Shown here: positions 34,115-42,966 of the stretch, in pieces
Layout of the letters: the number at the start of each line of letters is the position of its first letter
Numbering within the stretch: position 1 is the first letter of the stretch
Assembly: GCA_964561145.1 (NCBI GenBank)
Contig: CAZLNZ010000008.1
Coordinates: 20,650-84,649 of the forward strand
Source of the DNA: RUG14300 sp964561145
GTDB lineage: Bacteria; Bacillota; Clostridia; Christensenellales; CAG-1252
Reading direction: 5' to 3'
Length of the DNA: 64,000 nucleotides
The notes under the pieces: model-generated
The model's database searches: none
What the model was told of the DNA's origin: nothing
Seen by the model: the letters and a program-made list of their open reading frames with translations, nothing else
Program-made: the position numbers and the translations under genes

Positions 34115-35998
34115 ATGATATCTCAATCACAATTTAGAAAAAGGTTATTGGCGACTTTGCTGCTGATAACCTTTCTTTTTGTTTTGGTGGCGTCTAAGCT
34201 TTTTTACACACAAATTGTGTCCGGAGAAGAGCTTAGAGCAAAAGCTCTTGATCAATGGACAAGAGATGTTCCGCTTAAAGCGGAAAGGGGTAATATTCTC
34301 GATACAAATGGTATGATTTTGGCAGGAACTGAGACAAGTTATTCTTGCTTTATCAGACCTTCATGTATAACCGAACCCGCACTCGTTGCTAAAGCTATAA
34401 GCGATGCTACAGGTATTAGCTATGAAAGACTGTATGAGAAAATCGCCAAAAAGGGACAATCGGAAATATGTGTTGCAAAAAAGATTACAAAAGAGGCTAA
34501 AAATCAGATCATTCAATCGGGTGTCGAGGGTGTGTATTTCTCCAAGGATATTTCTAGATATTACCCTTATGGGAGCTTTGCTTCACAGTTGTTGGGTTTT
34601 TGTAACATCGATACGTCCGGTCAGTCGGGTTTGGAGTATTTCTATAATGATTATCTGGAGGGCGTAGACGGACTGGAGCTTACAAAGACAGATATAATAG
34701 GAAGAGAGCTTGACGATACTATATATTATATCCCTTCGATTGAGGGATACGACTTGACATTGTGTCTTGATAAACATATCCAAAACATCGCAGAAAGTGC
34801 GGTTGTTAGTGCACTTGAAAAACATCAAGCCAATAGTGCCGGGTGTATCGTTTTAGATCTTAATAGCGGTGGTGTTGTCGCAATGGCTCAAGCTCCTTCT
34901 TATGATCTTAATAATATTGATAGAAGCAATCTTAGTGAGTTGTTTGAAAAAACAAAGTTGCAAAGTATTTGCAACGTTTACGAAACAGGATCTGTATTTA
35001 AGATAATTACCATTGCTGCGGCACTTGAGGAGGGTGTTGTTAGTGAAAATGACGTTTTTTATTGTTCAGGAAGTCGTACTATCGACGGTCAAAAAATAAA
35101 ATGCTGGAAAACAAAGGGACATGGAAGTCAAACCTTTGCCGAGGGTGTGAAAAACAGTTGTAACTGTGTTTTTATGGATTTAGCACTGAGAGTCGGATTG
35201 GATAAGATGTATGAATACTATGAAAAGTTTAATTTAACAAGTAAAACCAATATCGATTTTCTTGGTGAGGGAAGCGGTCTATTGATATCTAAGGAGAAAG
35301 CAAAGCCTGTTGATTTGGCTAGAATGGGATTCGGACAAGCAATAGCCGTTACCCCTATTGCACTAATTTCTACGGTATCGGCAATATTGAATGGCGGTAT
35401 ATATAATTCACCATATATTCTTAGTAAAGTCGAAACAAAGTCGGGAATGCTCGTCTACGATCATTCCGATGAAGGAAAGCGAATTGTATCCGAAAGAACA
35501 AGCGAGATAACTCGAAGGTTGTTGTTGGGCGTCGTAAGCGAGGGAAGCGGAAGACTTGCCGCTGTTGACGGATATAATGTCGGAGGAAAGACGGGAACTG
35601 CTCAAAAATATAAAAACGGAAGCATAGATAGAGGCAAGTATTTATCATCGTTTATAGGGTATTGTACGTATGAAAACCCTCAATATGCAGTGTATTTTTA
35701 CGTTGATGAGCCTGAAGGTTATTTATATTACGGATCACAGGTTGCGGCACCATACGTCGGGGAAATATTTAAACAAATATTAAACTATAAAAATGAGCCT
35801 AGGAGCAATGAAAGTGCGAAAACTTTGATTACCCTTCCCGACTTTACAGGTCTTGATTACGCAACAGCCTTGGTTAAAGCTAAGAAATTGGGTATATACA
35901 TCGAAACAGAGGGAGAGGGTGAATACATTACTTCACAGTTTCCGTTGGGCGGATTAGAGGTATATGATAACTCTGTTGTGTTCCTGCGTTTTTCTTGA
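34115..35998 (+). CDS. Class B penicillin-binding protein, SpoVD/FtsI type, with PASTA domain
   Basis: 628 residues from the ATG at 34115, which has GGAGG 5-6 bases upstream; an in-frame start at 34019 lies inside the preceding gene. Membrane helix at about 10-31, dimerisation domain with AERGNILDTNG, transpeptidase domain with SVFK (active-site Ser293), SCN (348-350) and KTG (492-494), and one C-terminal PASTA domain (about 565-628, LPDFTGLDYATAL). It cross-links septal peptidoglycan together with FtsW. The PASTA domain resembles SpoVD of spore-formers, but as the only class B PBP visible in the cluster it may serve vegetative division too. Confidence 0.93.
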   Translation: MISQSQFRKRLLATLLLITFLFVLVASKLFYTQIVSGEELRAKALDQWTRDVPLKAERGNILDTNGMILAGTETSYSCFIRPSCITEPALVAKAISDATGISYERLYEKIAKKGQSEICVAKKITKEAKNQIIQSGVEGVYFSKDISRYYPYGSFASQLLGFCNIDTSGQSGLEYFYNDYLEGVDGLELTKTDIIGRELDDTIYYIPSIEGYDLTLCLDKHIQNIAESAVVSALEKHQANSAGCIVLDLNSGGVVAMAQAPSYDLNNIDRSNLSELFEKTKLQSICNVYETGSVFKIITIAAALEEGVVSENDVFYCSGSRTIDGQKIKCWKTKGHGSQTFAEGVKNSCNCVFMDLALRVGLDKMYEYYEKFNLTSKTNIDFLGEGSGLLISKEKAKPVDLARMGFGQAIAVTPIALISTVSAILNGGIYNSPYILSKVETKSGMLVYDHSDEGKRIVSERTSEITRRLLLGVVSEGSGRLAAVDGYNVGGKTGTAQKYKNGSIDRGKYLSSFIGYCTYENPQYAVYFYVDEPEGYLYYGSQVAAPYVGEIFKQILNYKNEPRSNESAKTLITLPDFTGLDYATALVKAKKLGIYIETEGEGEYITSQFPLGGLEVYDNSVVFLRFS

Positions 35999-36045
35999 CG
36001 AAAATATGCCTTTTTTTAAACATTCTGACTGATTTCGCCTACCTA

Positions 36046-36105
36046 TTGAAAAGATATTTGTTCCTTGTTAAAATGCTAAAGTAATAACGCATTTTAACAA
36101 GGAGG
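36046..36105 (+). promoter_or_regulatory. murE promoter inside a long inverted repeat that covers the Shine-Dalgarno
   Basis: TTGAAA at 36046-36051, 17 bp, TAAAAT at 36069-36074. A 14-bp perfect inverted repeat, CCTTGTTAAAATGC (36063-36076) and GCATTTTAACAAGG (36089-36102), overlaps the -10 with its left arm and the AAGGAGG ribosome-binding site (36099-36105) with its right arm. See finding. Confidence 0.7.
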
Positions 36106-36109
36106 CAGT

Positions 36110-37531
36110 ATGAAACTTAGCAACATTGCCGAAGCAATCGGCGGAAAAATGCGAGGCTTGGACGTTGAAATCAAGGGAATTTCACGAGATAGCCGCTCGG
36201 AACAAAAGAATATGCTTTTCATTTGCTTGAAAGGTAGAAATGTAAATTCTCATGAATGTATCCTAGAGGCTATTGCAAACGGTGCGGTAGCCGTTATGTC
36301 GGAAAGGGTATTAGAACTAGATATCCCTTACATCCTTGTTTCCGATTCGAGAAAAGCGTATGCTGAAGCTTGTGCGGTGTTTTTTGGCAATCCCCAGCGT
36401 AAGATGAAAATCGTTGCAGTTACAGGGACTAACGGAAAAACCACAACTGCTTTTTTGCTCAAAGAGATCTTTTCAAAAGCAGGGCTTCGTGCAGGGTATA
36501 TAGGAACATTATTTGTAGAATACGGAAATACCAGAGTCGATGCAACCCTTACTACACCCGATCCCGAAGTTTTGTTTAAGCATTTATCCGATATGTGCGT
36601 TAGCGGTGTCAAGTATGTTTTTATTGAGGCATCTGCACATTCATTGTTTTTAAAGAAGTTGGATAGTATAATCTTTGATGCTGCAATATTAACAAACGTT
36701 TCAAGGGATCACCTGGATTTCTTTAATGATATTTCAAAATATATTGACGCTAAAAAGAGCATATTTAAAGAGAATCGTTCAAAGCTTGCAATAATCAATG
36801 CCGATGATAAGGTCGGATTCGAGCTTTTGAAGAATGCTGAAATTGCAACCGTTTCTTATGGAATCCATAACCCTGCGGATGTGTTTGCCGTAGATATCGA
36901 AAAGAGTGACGGCTTATCTTTTGCGGTTAATATGTACGATGTTATCTTTAACTTGCATACGGAAATGAACGGAGTTTTCAATGTTTACAATATATTGGCA
37001 GCATGTGCATATGCGGGTTATGTCGGAATAAAGCCCCAGGTAATTCAAAAGGCTCTTCAGAATATCGAGGTTCCTGGGCGTTTTAATGTATATGAACGAA
37101 ATGGAATTAAGGCTATAATCGATTATGCGCATACTCCCGATGGATTGAAAAAACTCTTGCTTGCTGCACTTGATATGAACTGTAGGCGACTTATTACCGT
37201 TTTTGGATGTGGTGGAAATAGAGATAAAGGGAAAAGAGAGGAAATGGGAGCGGTTGCTACTGCGTATAGCGATTACATTATAATTACAAATGATAATCCG
37301 CGATATGAGGATCAGCAGCAAATTGCTGCAGATATTGAAAGCGGTGCCTCATTCTTTGAAAATCTTGAAATAATATTGGATAGAGAAGAGGCAATTGAAA
37401 GAGCTGTTTCGATTGCTTCTAAAGGGGACGTAATAGTTATTGCTGGAAAAGGAGATGAGAAGTTTATGGAAATAAACGGTAAAAAACTTCCTTTTGACGA
37501 TAAGCAAGTGCTTTGTAAATATTTAAAATGA
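36110..37531 (+). CDS. murE: UDP-MurNAc-tripeptide synthetase MurE, meso-diaminopimelate type
   Basis: 473 residues. Mur-ligase ATP loop GTNGKTT at 106-112, central domain with LTNVSRDHLDFF, and the C-terminal domain with DNPR at 395-398, the motif that selects meso-diaminopimelate (Lys-type enzymes carry DDPN or similar). It adds meso-DAP to UDP-MurNAc-L-Ala-D-Glu, so the peptidoglycan is predicted to be DAP-type. It follows spoVD-like after 111 bases with its own promoter, and the next gene starts within its stop codon region (four-base overlap with mraY). Confidence 0.96.
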   Translation: MKLSNIAEAIGGKMRGLDVEIKGISRDSRSEQKNMLFICLKGRNVNSHECILEAIANGAVAVMSERVLELDIPYILVSDSRKAYAEACAVFFGNPQRKMKIVAVTGTNGKTTTAFLLKEIFSKAGLRAGYIGTLFVEYGNTRVDATLTTPDPEVLFKHLSDMCVSGVKYVFIEASAHSLFLKKLDSIIFDAAILTNVSRDHLDFFNDISKYIDAKKSIFKENRSKLAIINADDKVGFELLKNAEIATVSYGIHNPADVFAVDIEKSDGLSFAVNMYDVIFNLHTEMNGVFNVYNILAACAYAGYVGIKPQVIQKALQNIEVPGRFNVYERNGIKAIIDYAHTPDGLKKLLLAALDMNCRRLITVFGCGGNRDKGKREEMGAVATAYSDYIIITNDNPRYEDQQQIAADIESGASFFENLEIILDREEAIERAVSIASKGDVIVIAGKGDEKFMEINGKKLPFDDKQVLCKYLK

Positions 37532-38514
37532 AAAGAGGTTTGATATACTTAATCTGTGTAGGTATAAGCTTCTTATTAACCATTCTATTACTTCCGTTGG
37601 TTATTCACTACGCAAAAAAACTAAAGCGAGGACAACCTATTCTTTCATATGTCGAGGAGCACAAGGAAAAGCAAGGAACACCTACAATGGGAGGCATAGC
37701 CTTTGTTTTGTCTGCCGTGAGTATCGGAATAATTTTCTCTTATAAGGGACTTACATCGGGCGTTGTTGCATCAATAGCAACCCTTTGTTACGGACTTATT
37801 GGCTTTTTAGATGACTTTTTAAAACTAAAAAGAGAAGATAATAAGGGATTGTCTCCTATTCAAAAGATTGTATCGGAACTTTGCATAGCTTTGCTTCTCG
37901 GATGGTATTGTTATAAGCTCGATGCAGGAAGGAATTTGGCAATACCTTTTAGTAACATAACAATCGATTGTGGTGTGTGGATTATTCCATTGTCTGCACT
38001 TGTTTTTATCTCGATAACCAATGCAGTTAATCTAACAGACGGATTGGACGGACTCGCTTGCGGAGTTGTTAATATATATTCCTTTGCTTTTTTCGTTATC
38101 AATCTTGCATTGTTCGTAAAGGGTAGACTCTCTGATGATAGCTTGGCAATTTTCTCTCTGTGTATATTTGGCGGGACACTTGCTTTTTCGATATATAACC
38201 AAAAGCCTGCCAAGATATTTATGGGAGATACGGGCTCGTTAGCACTTGGTGGTGCTTTAGGATGTATTTCGTGTTTCTCAGGAAATTATATTTTAATTCC
38301 ACTTGTAGGCATAATCTTCGTATGGAGTTGCATATCCGTTATTATACAGGTAATTGTGTTTAAGTTGACGAAGAAGAGAGCTTTTCTAATGGCACCTTTT
38401 CATCATCATTTGCAACGCAAAGGATATAGCGAACCACAAATCGGAGCAATATATAAGTCTATTACGATTTTAGCGTCTTGTATCGCAGTATTCTCAATCC
38501 TGTACTTTTGTTGA
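37528..38514 (+). CDS. mraY: Phospho-MurNAc-pentapeptide transferase MraY
   Basis: 328 residues with about ten membrane helices. Family motifs: GTPTMGG, GFLDDFLK (catalytic Asp pair), NAVNLTDGLDGLA, FMGDTGSLALGG and APFHHHLQ. It makes lipid I from UDP-MurNAc-pentapeptide and undecaprenyl phosphate at the membrane. It overlaps murE directly; the usual murF between them is absent here. Confidence 0.97.
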   Translation: MKRGLIYLICVGISFLLTILLLPLVIHYAKKLKRGQPILSYVEEHKEKQGTPTMGGIAFVLSAVSIGIIFSYKGLTSGVVASIATLCYGLIGFLDDFLKLKREDNKGLSPIQKIVSELCIALLLGWYCYKLDAGRNLAIPFSNITIDCGVWIIPLSALVFISITNAVNLTDGLDGLACGVVNIYSFAFFVINLALFVKGRLSDDSLAIFSLCIFGGTLAFSIYNQKPAKIFMGDTGSLALGGALGCISCFSGNYILIPLVGIIFVWSCISVIIQVIVFKLTKKRAFLMAPFHHHLQRKGYSEPQIGAIYKSITILASCIAVFSILYFC

Positions 38515-38523
38515 GGTGTGCGG

Positions 38524-39741
38524 GTGGATTTAACTGGAAAAAAGTGTTTAGTATTCGGTAACGGAGTAAGTGGCAAATCGGTTGTTGAAAGAATAAAGAC
38601 TCTAAGAGGAGAAGCTGATTTCTATAATGACTGTATTAATCGAAGAGAGTATGATTTTTGCGTGATAAGCCCGTATATGTCTATTTACGGTGAAGAATAT
38701 GCACGTATTATCTCCAGCGGATTACCTTGCTTTTCCGAACCCGATTTCGCTTACCTTACCGGTTCCGATACAACCTTCGGTGTTACGGGAACAAACGGTA
38801 AGACTACGGTGGTTAGATATATTGAACAACTATGCCTTGCAGCAGGATTGGACTGTAAGGCAATCGGTAATATCGGATTTCCGATGAGCAGCTATTATGG
38901 TCGTATCGGAATATGTGAGCTTAGCTCCTTTATGTTAGAGCAATCCTCTTATTTTAAATGTGACTATTCGGTAATTACCAATATTGAGCCCGATCATCTC
39001 GATAGACATCGAACATTGGCAGAGTACAGACGTCAAAAGCTGAAGCTATATCGACTGACAAAAAAAGGTATTGTGATTAATCGAAGTTCACCATATTATG
39101 TCGATGTACCGAAAAACAAGCAATTATTTGAGTATTCACTTAACGGGCAGGGAATGCTTTATGTCGAGAAGGATAGGGTTATATTCAATGATGGCTTAAA
39201 GCATGTTTTGTATGAAGGTGAATATGTTCCTAGGGGATATGAGCTTGAAAACTTTCTACAGGCACTTTCAATGTGTATAATGGCATTTGGTTTACAGGAA
39301 AACTATTATAAAGCTATTCCCCTGAAGAAGGAATTGTATAGGATGCAATACATGGGTGAATATAACGGAAAAAGTGTTTATAACGATTCAAAAGGAACCA
39401 ACATTGCGGCAACACTTAGCGGTCTTAATTCTCTTAAGGGGAGAACATTATTGATTGTTGGCGGTTTTGATAAGGGCGAGGACTACTCTCGATTGACAAA
39501 GAATCTTAAGGATTGTGTTTTATTCGTGTTGGGACAGAATGCCGATAAGATTATTAAAGCGGCAGAGCGGGACCAAGTTAGCTGTTTTCGTTTTTCAAGC
39601 TTATTTGAGGCTGTAAGAAGTGCTCTCGATTTCAAATGCGATAATATTCTTTTCTCACCGTCTTGTGCAAGCTTTGACGAATATTCGAACTTTGAAGAGA
39701 GGGGTAGACATTTTGATGAAATACTTGCCGACCTCGCTTGA
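38524..39741 (+). CDS. murD: UDP-MurNAc-L-alanine:D-glutamate ligase MurD
   Basis: 405 residues from the GTG at 38524, chosen because GAGG at 38513-38516 is spaced seven bases from it; GTG at 38518 is in frame but too close. Mur-ligase loop GTNGKTT (about 97-103), ITNIEPDHLDRH, GGFDKGEDYS, and the C-terminal FSPSCASFDEYSNFEERG motif confirm MurD. It is about 40 residues shorter than usual, mainly in the N-terminal UDP-binding domain. It adds D-Glu to UDP-MurNAc-L-Ala. Its end overlaps ftsW by 26 bases. Confidence 0.94.
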   Translation: MDLTGKKCLVFGNGVSGKSVVERIKTLRGEADFYNDCINRREYDFCVISPYMSIYGEEYARIISSGLPCFSEPDFAYLTGSDTTFGVTGTNGKTTVVRYIEQLCLAAGLDCKAIGNIGFPMSSYYGRIGICELSSFMLEQSSYFKCDYSVITNIEPDHLDRHRTLAEYRRQKLKLYRLTKKGIVINRSSPYYVDVPKNKQLFEYSLNGQGMLYVEKDRVIFNDGLKHVLYEGEYVPRGYELENFLQALSMCIMAFGLQENYYKAIPLKKELYRMQYMGEYNGKSVYNDSKGTNIAATLSGLNSLKGRTLLIVGGFDKGEDYSRLTKNLKDCVLFVLGQNADKIIKAAERDQVSCFRFSSLFEAVRSALDFKCDNILFSPSCASFDEYSNFEERGRHFDEILADLA

Positions 39742-40843
39742 GGGGAAAAGGAACTCCTTTACAATAAAAGGAACCGCATTACTCGTTATAACTATTATTG
39801 TTTGCATATTTTCATTGGTAATGTTGTATAGCGCAAGCAATTATGCTGCAGAGCAAACCTACGGAGATGCTTTTAAATATGTAAAGAAACAAGGCGTGGC
39901 TCTTGCTTTTGGACTTGCTTTTATGGTTTTCTTTATTTTTGTAAAAAGAAAGTATGTTATAAAGGCAAGTATTCCGTTGTTAATTGTGTCGTATATATTG
40001 CTTGCGATTATTTTTATTCCCGGGGTTGGAGTGGAAGCATATGGTGCAAGAAGATGGATTAATCTAGGTGTAACAACAATACAACCTAGCGAGGTTGCGA
40101 AGTTCGGCTTAATTGTTTTTTCAAGTGCGATATTATCAAAAAATGGTTCCGATACAGTTAAGGGTTTATTGCCTATTTTGGGCGTAGGAATATCTATGTG
40201 TGTTCTATTGATTCTTGAGCCTAATATGTCGGTTACCGTTCTTACAGCGCTATTGATGCTTTTTATGATTTTTATCGGGGGTGCAAAATTAAAGGTGTTT
40301 CTGTTTCTCATACTTCCGATGCTAATTGGTGGCATACTTTTGATTGTACTCGAACCATATAGGATGCAACGACTTTTCGCTTTCATTGACCCATGGGCAT
40401 CACCTAAGGGGGAAGGGTATCAACTAATTCAGTCGTATTATGCCTTAGGTTCTGGGGGATGGTTTGGAGTCGGTTTGTTTAATAGTAGACAGAAACATAT
40501 GTTTTTGCCATTTGCAGAGTCGGATTTTGTTTTCTCGATAATAGGAGAAGAACTTGGTTTCATAGGTGCAATAATAGTTTTGATGATGTTGTTAGGCATG
40601 TCTTTCTTGGGTTTTTGCATTGCAAGAAGTGCAAAGAATCGTTTTGATGCGCTTCTGGCTTATGGAATATCGGCAGTTATTTGTTTGCAAACATTGATAA
40701 ACGTTGCAGTCGTATCGGGTTCGATTCCGCCAACAGGCATTCCCTTACCCTTTATCAGTTACGGAGGTAGTTCTCTAATTTGCTTTACTTCGTCGATAGG
40801 GCTTTTATTGTCAATAGATAGGAATGAAAAAAGAGAGATATGA
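39716..40843 (+). CDS. ftsW: Peptidoglycan glycosyltransferase FtsW/SpoVE (SEDS family)
   Basis: 375 residues from the ATG at 39716 (GAGGGG about 10 bases upstream); the frame extends further up inside murD without a start signal. About ten membrane helices with SEDS motifs: LYSASNYA, GARRWINLG, QPSEVAKFG, the EPYRMQRLFAF loop, GWFGVGLFNSRQK, LPFAESDFVFSIIGEELGF and TGIPLPFISYGGSS. It polymerises lipid II at the septum with the class B PBP. It may serve as FtsW or SpoVE; the two cannot be separated by sequence alone. It overlaps murA by four bases; the usual murG is absent from this place. Confidence 0.95.
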   Translation: MKYLPTSLEGKRNSFTIKGTALLVITIIVCIFSLVMLYSASNYAAEQTYGDAFKYVKKQGVALAFGLAFMVFFIFVKRKYVIKASIPLLIVSYILLAIIFIPGVGVEAYGARRWINLGVTTIQPSEVAKFGLIVFSSAILSKNGSDTVKGLLPILGVGISMCVLLILEPNMSVTVLTALLMLFMIFIGGAKLKVFLFLILPMLIGGILLIVLEPYRMQRLFAFIDPWASPKGEGYQLIQSYYALGSGGWFGVGLFNSRQKHMFLPFAESDFVFSIIGEELGFIGAIIVLMMLLGMSFLGFCIARSAKNRFDALLAYGISAVICLQTLINVAVVSGSIPPTGIPLPFISYGGSSLICFTSSIGLLLSIDRNEKREI

Positions 40844-42102
40844 AGGAATACGTTATTAAAGGTGGAAAAAAACTTTGCGGAAGTGTAACCGTTCAGGGAA
40901 GCAAAAATGCTGCACTTCCCATTATTTCTTGTGCCGTAATGAGCGGTGAAAGACAAGTTATACACAATATCCCGTTGATAAATGACGTCTTTTCTTTAAT
41001 GGAAATCTTTAAGCAATATGGCGTGAAATTCGAGTTAACAGGACACACGCTGGAAGTTGATCCACGAGAAGTAAGAGAATGTATTATTAGTTCGGATCTG
41101 TCGAAAAAGCTGAGGAGTTCCTCTTATTTGATAGGAGCCATTCTTCCTATTTTGAAAAGACTGTATCTTCCGATGGTTGGAGGTTGTTCGTTGGGGTTGA
41201 GACCTTTGGATATTCATTTTAAGGGTTTTATTGCATTAGGTGGCGAAATTATCGAACAAACAGTTGTTACAAATGGGCAAAAGATTGAGTATAATTTTCT
41301 CGAGTGGAAATGTATTAGACCCGCTAAAATCTTTTTAAGGTTTCCTTCAGTCGGGGCGACGATTAATTTATTGATGCTTTCTGCGAGATTGGAACAAGAG
41401 GTCGAAATTGTTAATGCAGCAATAGAGCCCGAAGTAAAAGCCGTAATTGAATATCTAAAAAAGCTCGGTGTTGAAATAAATGGAGATAAGATACTTAAAA
41501 TAAGAGGGAAAAATCGGTTAAAGAGTAGAGTAGAGTATATAAAAGGAGATAGAATTGTAGCAGGTGATATACTTCTTTCGGTCTGTGCGACTGCAGGTGA
41601 TTGTGAATTGTTTGGTGCCGATTACCATGAATTACAGCCCCTTTTATGTAAATTAATAAAAAGCTCTTGCAAAGTAACTACAAAAAGTGATAAAATATCT
41701 GTTAGCATGAGGAGTCCGTTAAGGACGATTGCGGAGACTGCACCATATCCTTCATTTCCAACCGACCTGCAAGCACAGCTTTCCGCTTCAATACTTGCCT
41801 CGGGCGGTTTTGGAGTTATTCGAGAAAATATTTTTGAAAACCGCTTTCGATACGTTGAGGAGCTCGACAAAATGGGTGCAAGAACAATCGTCAAGGGAAA
41901 TACCCTGTATTTGTTACCATCGAGTCTTGTCGGACATAGGGTAAAAGCACCTGACTTAAGAGGCGGTTCTGCATTGGTTATAGCAGGCTTAACAGCCTGT
42001 GGATATACAAACATAGAAAACGTTGGCTTGATAGAAAGAGGGTATGAGAATTTACCTGCTTTGTATTCTAAGCTTGGAGGAGAAATCAAGGTAATCGAAT
42101 GA
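40840..42102 (+). CDS. murA: UDP-GlcNAc 1-carboxyvinyltransferase MurA
   Basis: 420 residues, normal length. N-terminal GSKNAALP with the catalytic Lys, and the active-site Cys116 in VGGCSLGLRPLDIH, which means the enzyme should be fosfomycin-sensitive rather than carrying the resistant Asp variant. The C-terminal part has FPTDLQAQ and DLRGGSALVIAGL. It performs the first committed step of peptidoglycan synthesis. Start and stop overlap ftsW and divIB by four bases each, so the genes are translationally coupled. murA inside the dcw cluster in the murG/murB position is seen in several Clostridia. Confidence 0.96.
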   Translation: MKEYVIKGGKKLCGSVTVQGSKNAALPIISCAVMSGERQVIHNIPLINDVFSLMEIFKQYGVKFELTGHTLEVDPREVRECIISSDLSKKLRSSSYLIGAILPILKRLYLPMVGGCSLGLRPLDIHFKGFIALGGEIIEQTVVTNGQKIEYNFLEWKCIRPAKIFLRFPSVGATINLLMLSARLEQEVEIVNAAIEPEVKAVIEYLKKLGVEINGDKILKIRGKNRLKSRVEYIKGDRIVAGDILLSVCATAGDCELFGADYHELQPLLCKLIKSSCKVTTKSDKISVSMRSPLRTIAETAPYPSFPTDLQAQLSASILASGGFGVIRENIFENRFRYVEELDKMGARTIVKGNTLYLLPSSLVGHRVKAPDLRGGSALVIAGLTACGYTNIENVGLIERGYENLPALYSKLGGEIKVIE

Positions 42103-42875
42103 AAGGCAATGCGAGAATAGTAGTCTTTGTTTTGATACTTGCGATTATCCTTGCTTTTGTGTTGTTGAATATGACCCTTTTTACAGTTAAGAATATAACG
42201 GTAAGAAATAAGGTTGAATCCCAACTGATTGACAAGGATAAGATTATTGAAGATTCGGGTATTGATACCGGCGAAAATATTTTTCTAATGTCTGAAAAAG
42301 AAGTTATCTCCTCAATCGAGCTTGCCAATCCTTATTTGAAGGTTACTTCCATTGAAAGAGTGTTCCCTGATTCTGTTATTATCCACATAACCGTACGTAC
42401 TCCTGTTATGAGTATTAAGATGAAGAATAGCGAGCTCTATGTTATTATCGATAGTTCATTGAAAATATTAGATATAGTCAGTGAAACAGATAGCTTATTC
42501 TTATCTTCGACTTTAGTAGAAGGGTTGGAAATTGAAAATCCTCAAGAGGGCAATACGCTTAATAAGGAAAATACTTTCAATAAAAAACTCGACGTTATAG
42601 GTTATGTCGCAGATCATGAGTCACTTGGAGAGGCAGCTTTCCTCAATTTCTTTGAAAAGATTGAGTTCGACGTCGACAATCCCGACCTTGTTTACATTGC
42701 CTTACGTTCGGGCGTTAAAATTGTACTCAAAGGTGACAACGATTTGGAAACACAGTTAAGGAGTGCCTTGGAAAAGTATAGATATATGGGGGAGCAGTCC
42801 TACGAGAGAACCTCCGGATATATTTACTTTAAAGACGGGGCAGGTTGGTCTTGGATAGCCAATGATCCCTATTAA
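42099..42875 (+). CDS. divIB: Cell-division protein DivIB/FtsQ with POTRA domain
   Basis: 258 residues. Short cytoplasmic start, one membrane helix (about 6-28, VVFVLILAIILAFVLLNMTLF), then a POTRA domain (about 30-105: FTVKNITVRN ... SIERVFPDSVIIHITVRTPV) and the beta domain to about 250. The FPDSVIIHI and the KVTSIERV segments are typical. DivIB stabilises the septal synthase complex with FtsL. A YIYFKDGAGWSWI end is not a recognised motif. It overlaps murA by four bases and is followed by about 90 bases with a strong promoter for ftsA. Confidence 0.88.
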   Translation: MKGNARIVVFVLILAIILAFVLLNMTLFTVKNITVRNKVESQLIDKDKIIEDSGIDTGENIFLMSEKEVISSIELANPYLKVTSIERVFPDSVIIHITVRTPVMSIKMKNSELYVIIDSSLKILDIVSETDSLFLSSTLVEGLEIENPQEGNTLNKENTFNKKLDVIGYVADHESLGEAAFLNFFEKIEFDVDNPDLVYIALRSGVKIVLKGDNDLETQLRSALEKYRYMGEQSYERTSGYIYFKDGAGWSWIANDPY

Positions 42876-42911
42876 AATGAAAATATTATTTCAATTGAGT
42901 TAATACTTGCA

Positions 42912-42940
42912 TTGACACGGACAAATTATTATATTATAAT
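42912..42940 (+). promoter_or_regulatory. Promoter of ftsA-ftsZ
   Basis: Perfect TTGACA at 42912-42917, 17 bp, perfect TATAAT at 42935-42940. The strongest consensus match in the window, as expected for abundant FtsZ. Confidence 0.85.
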
Positions 42941-42966
42941 AATTTACATAAGCATTCGAGGTTATT

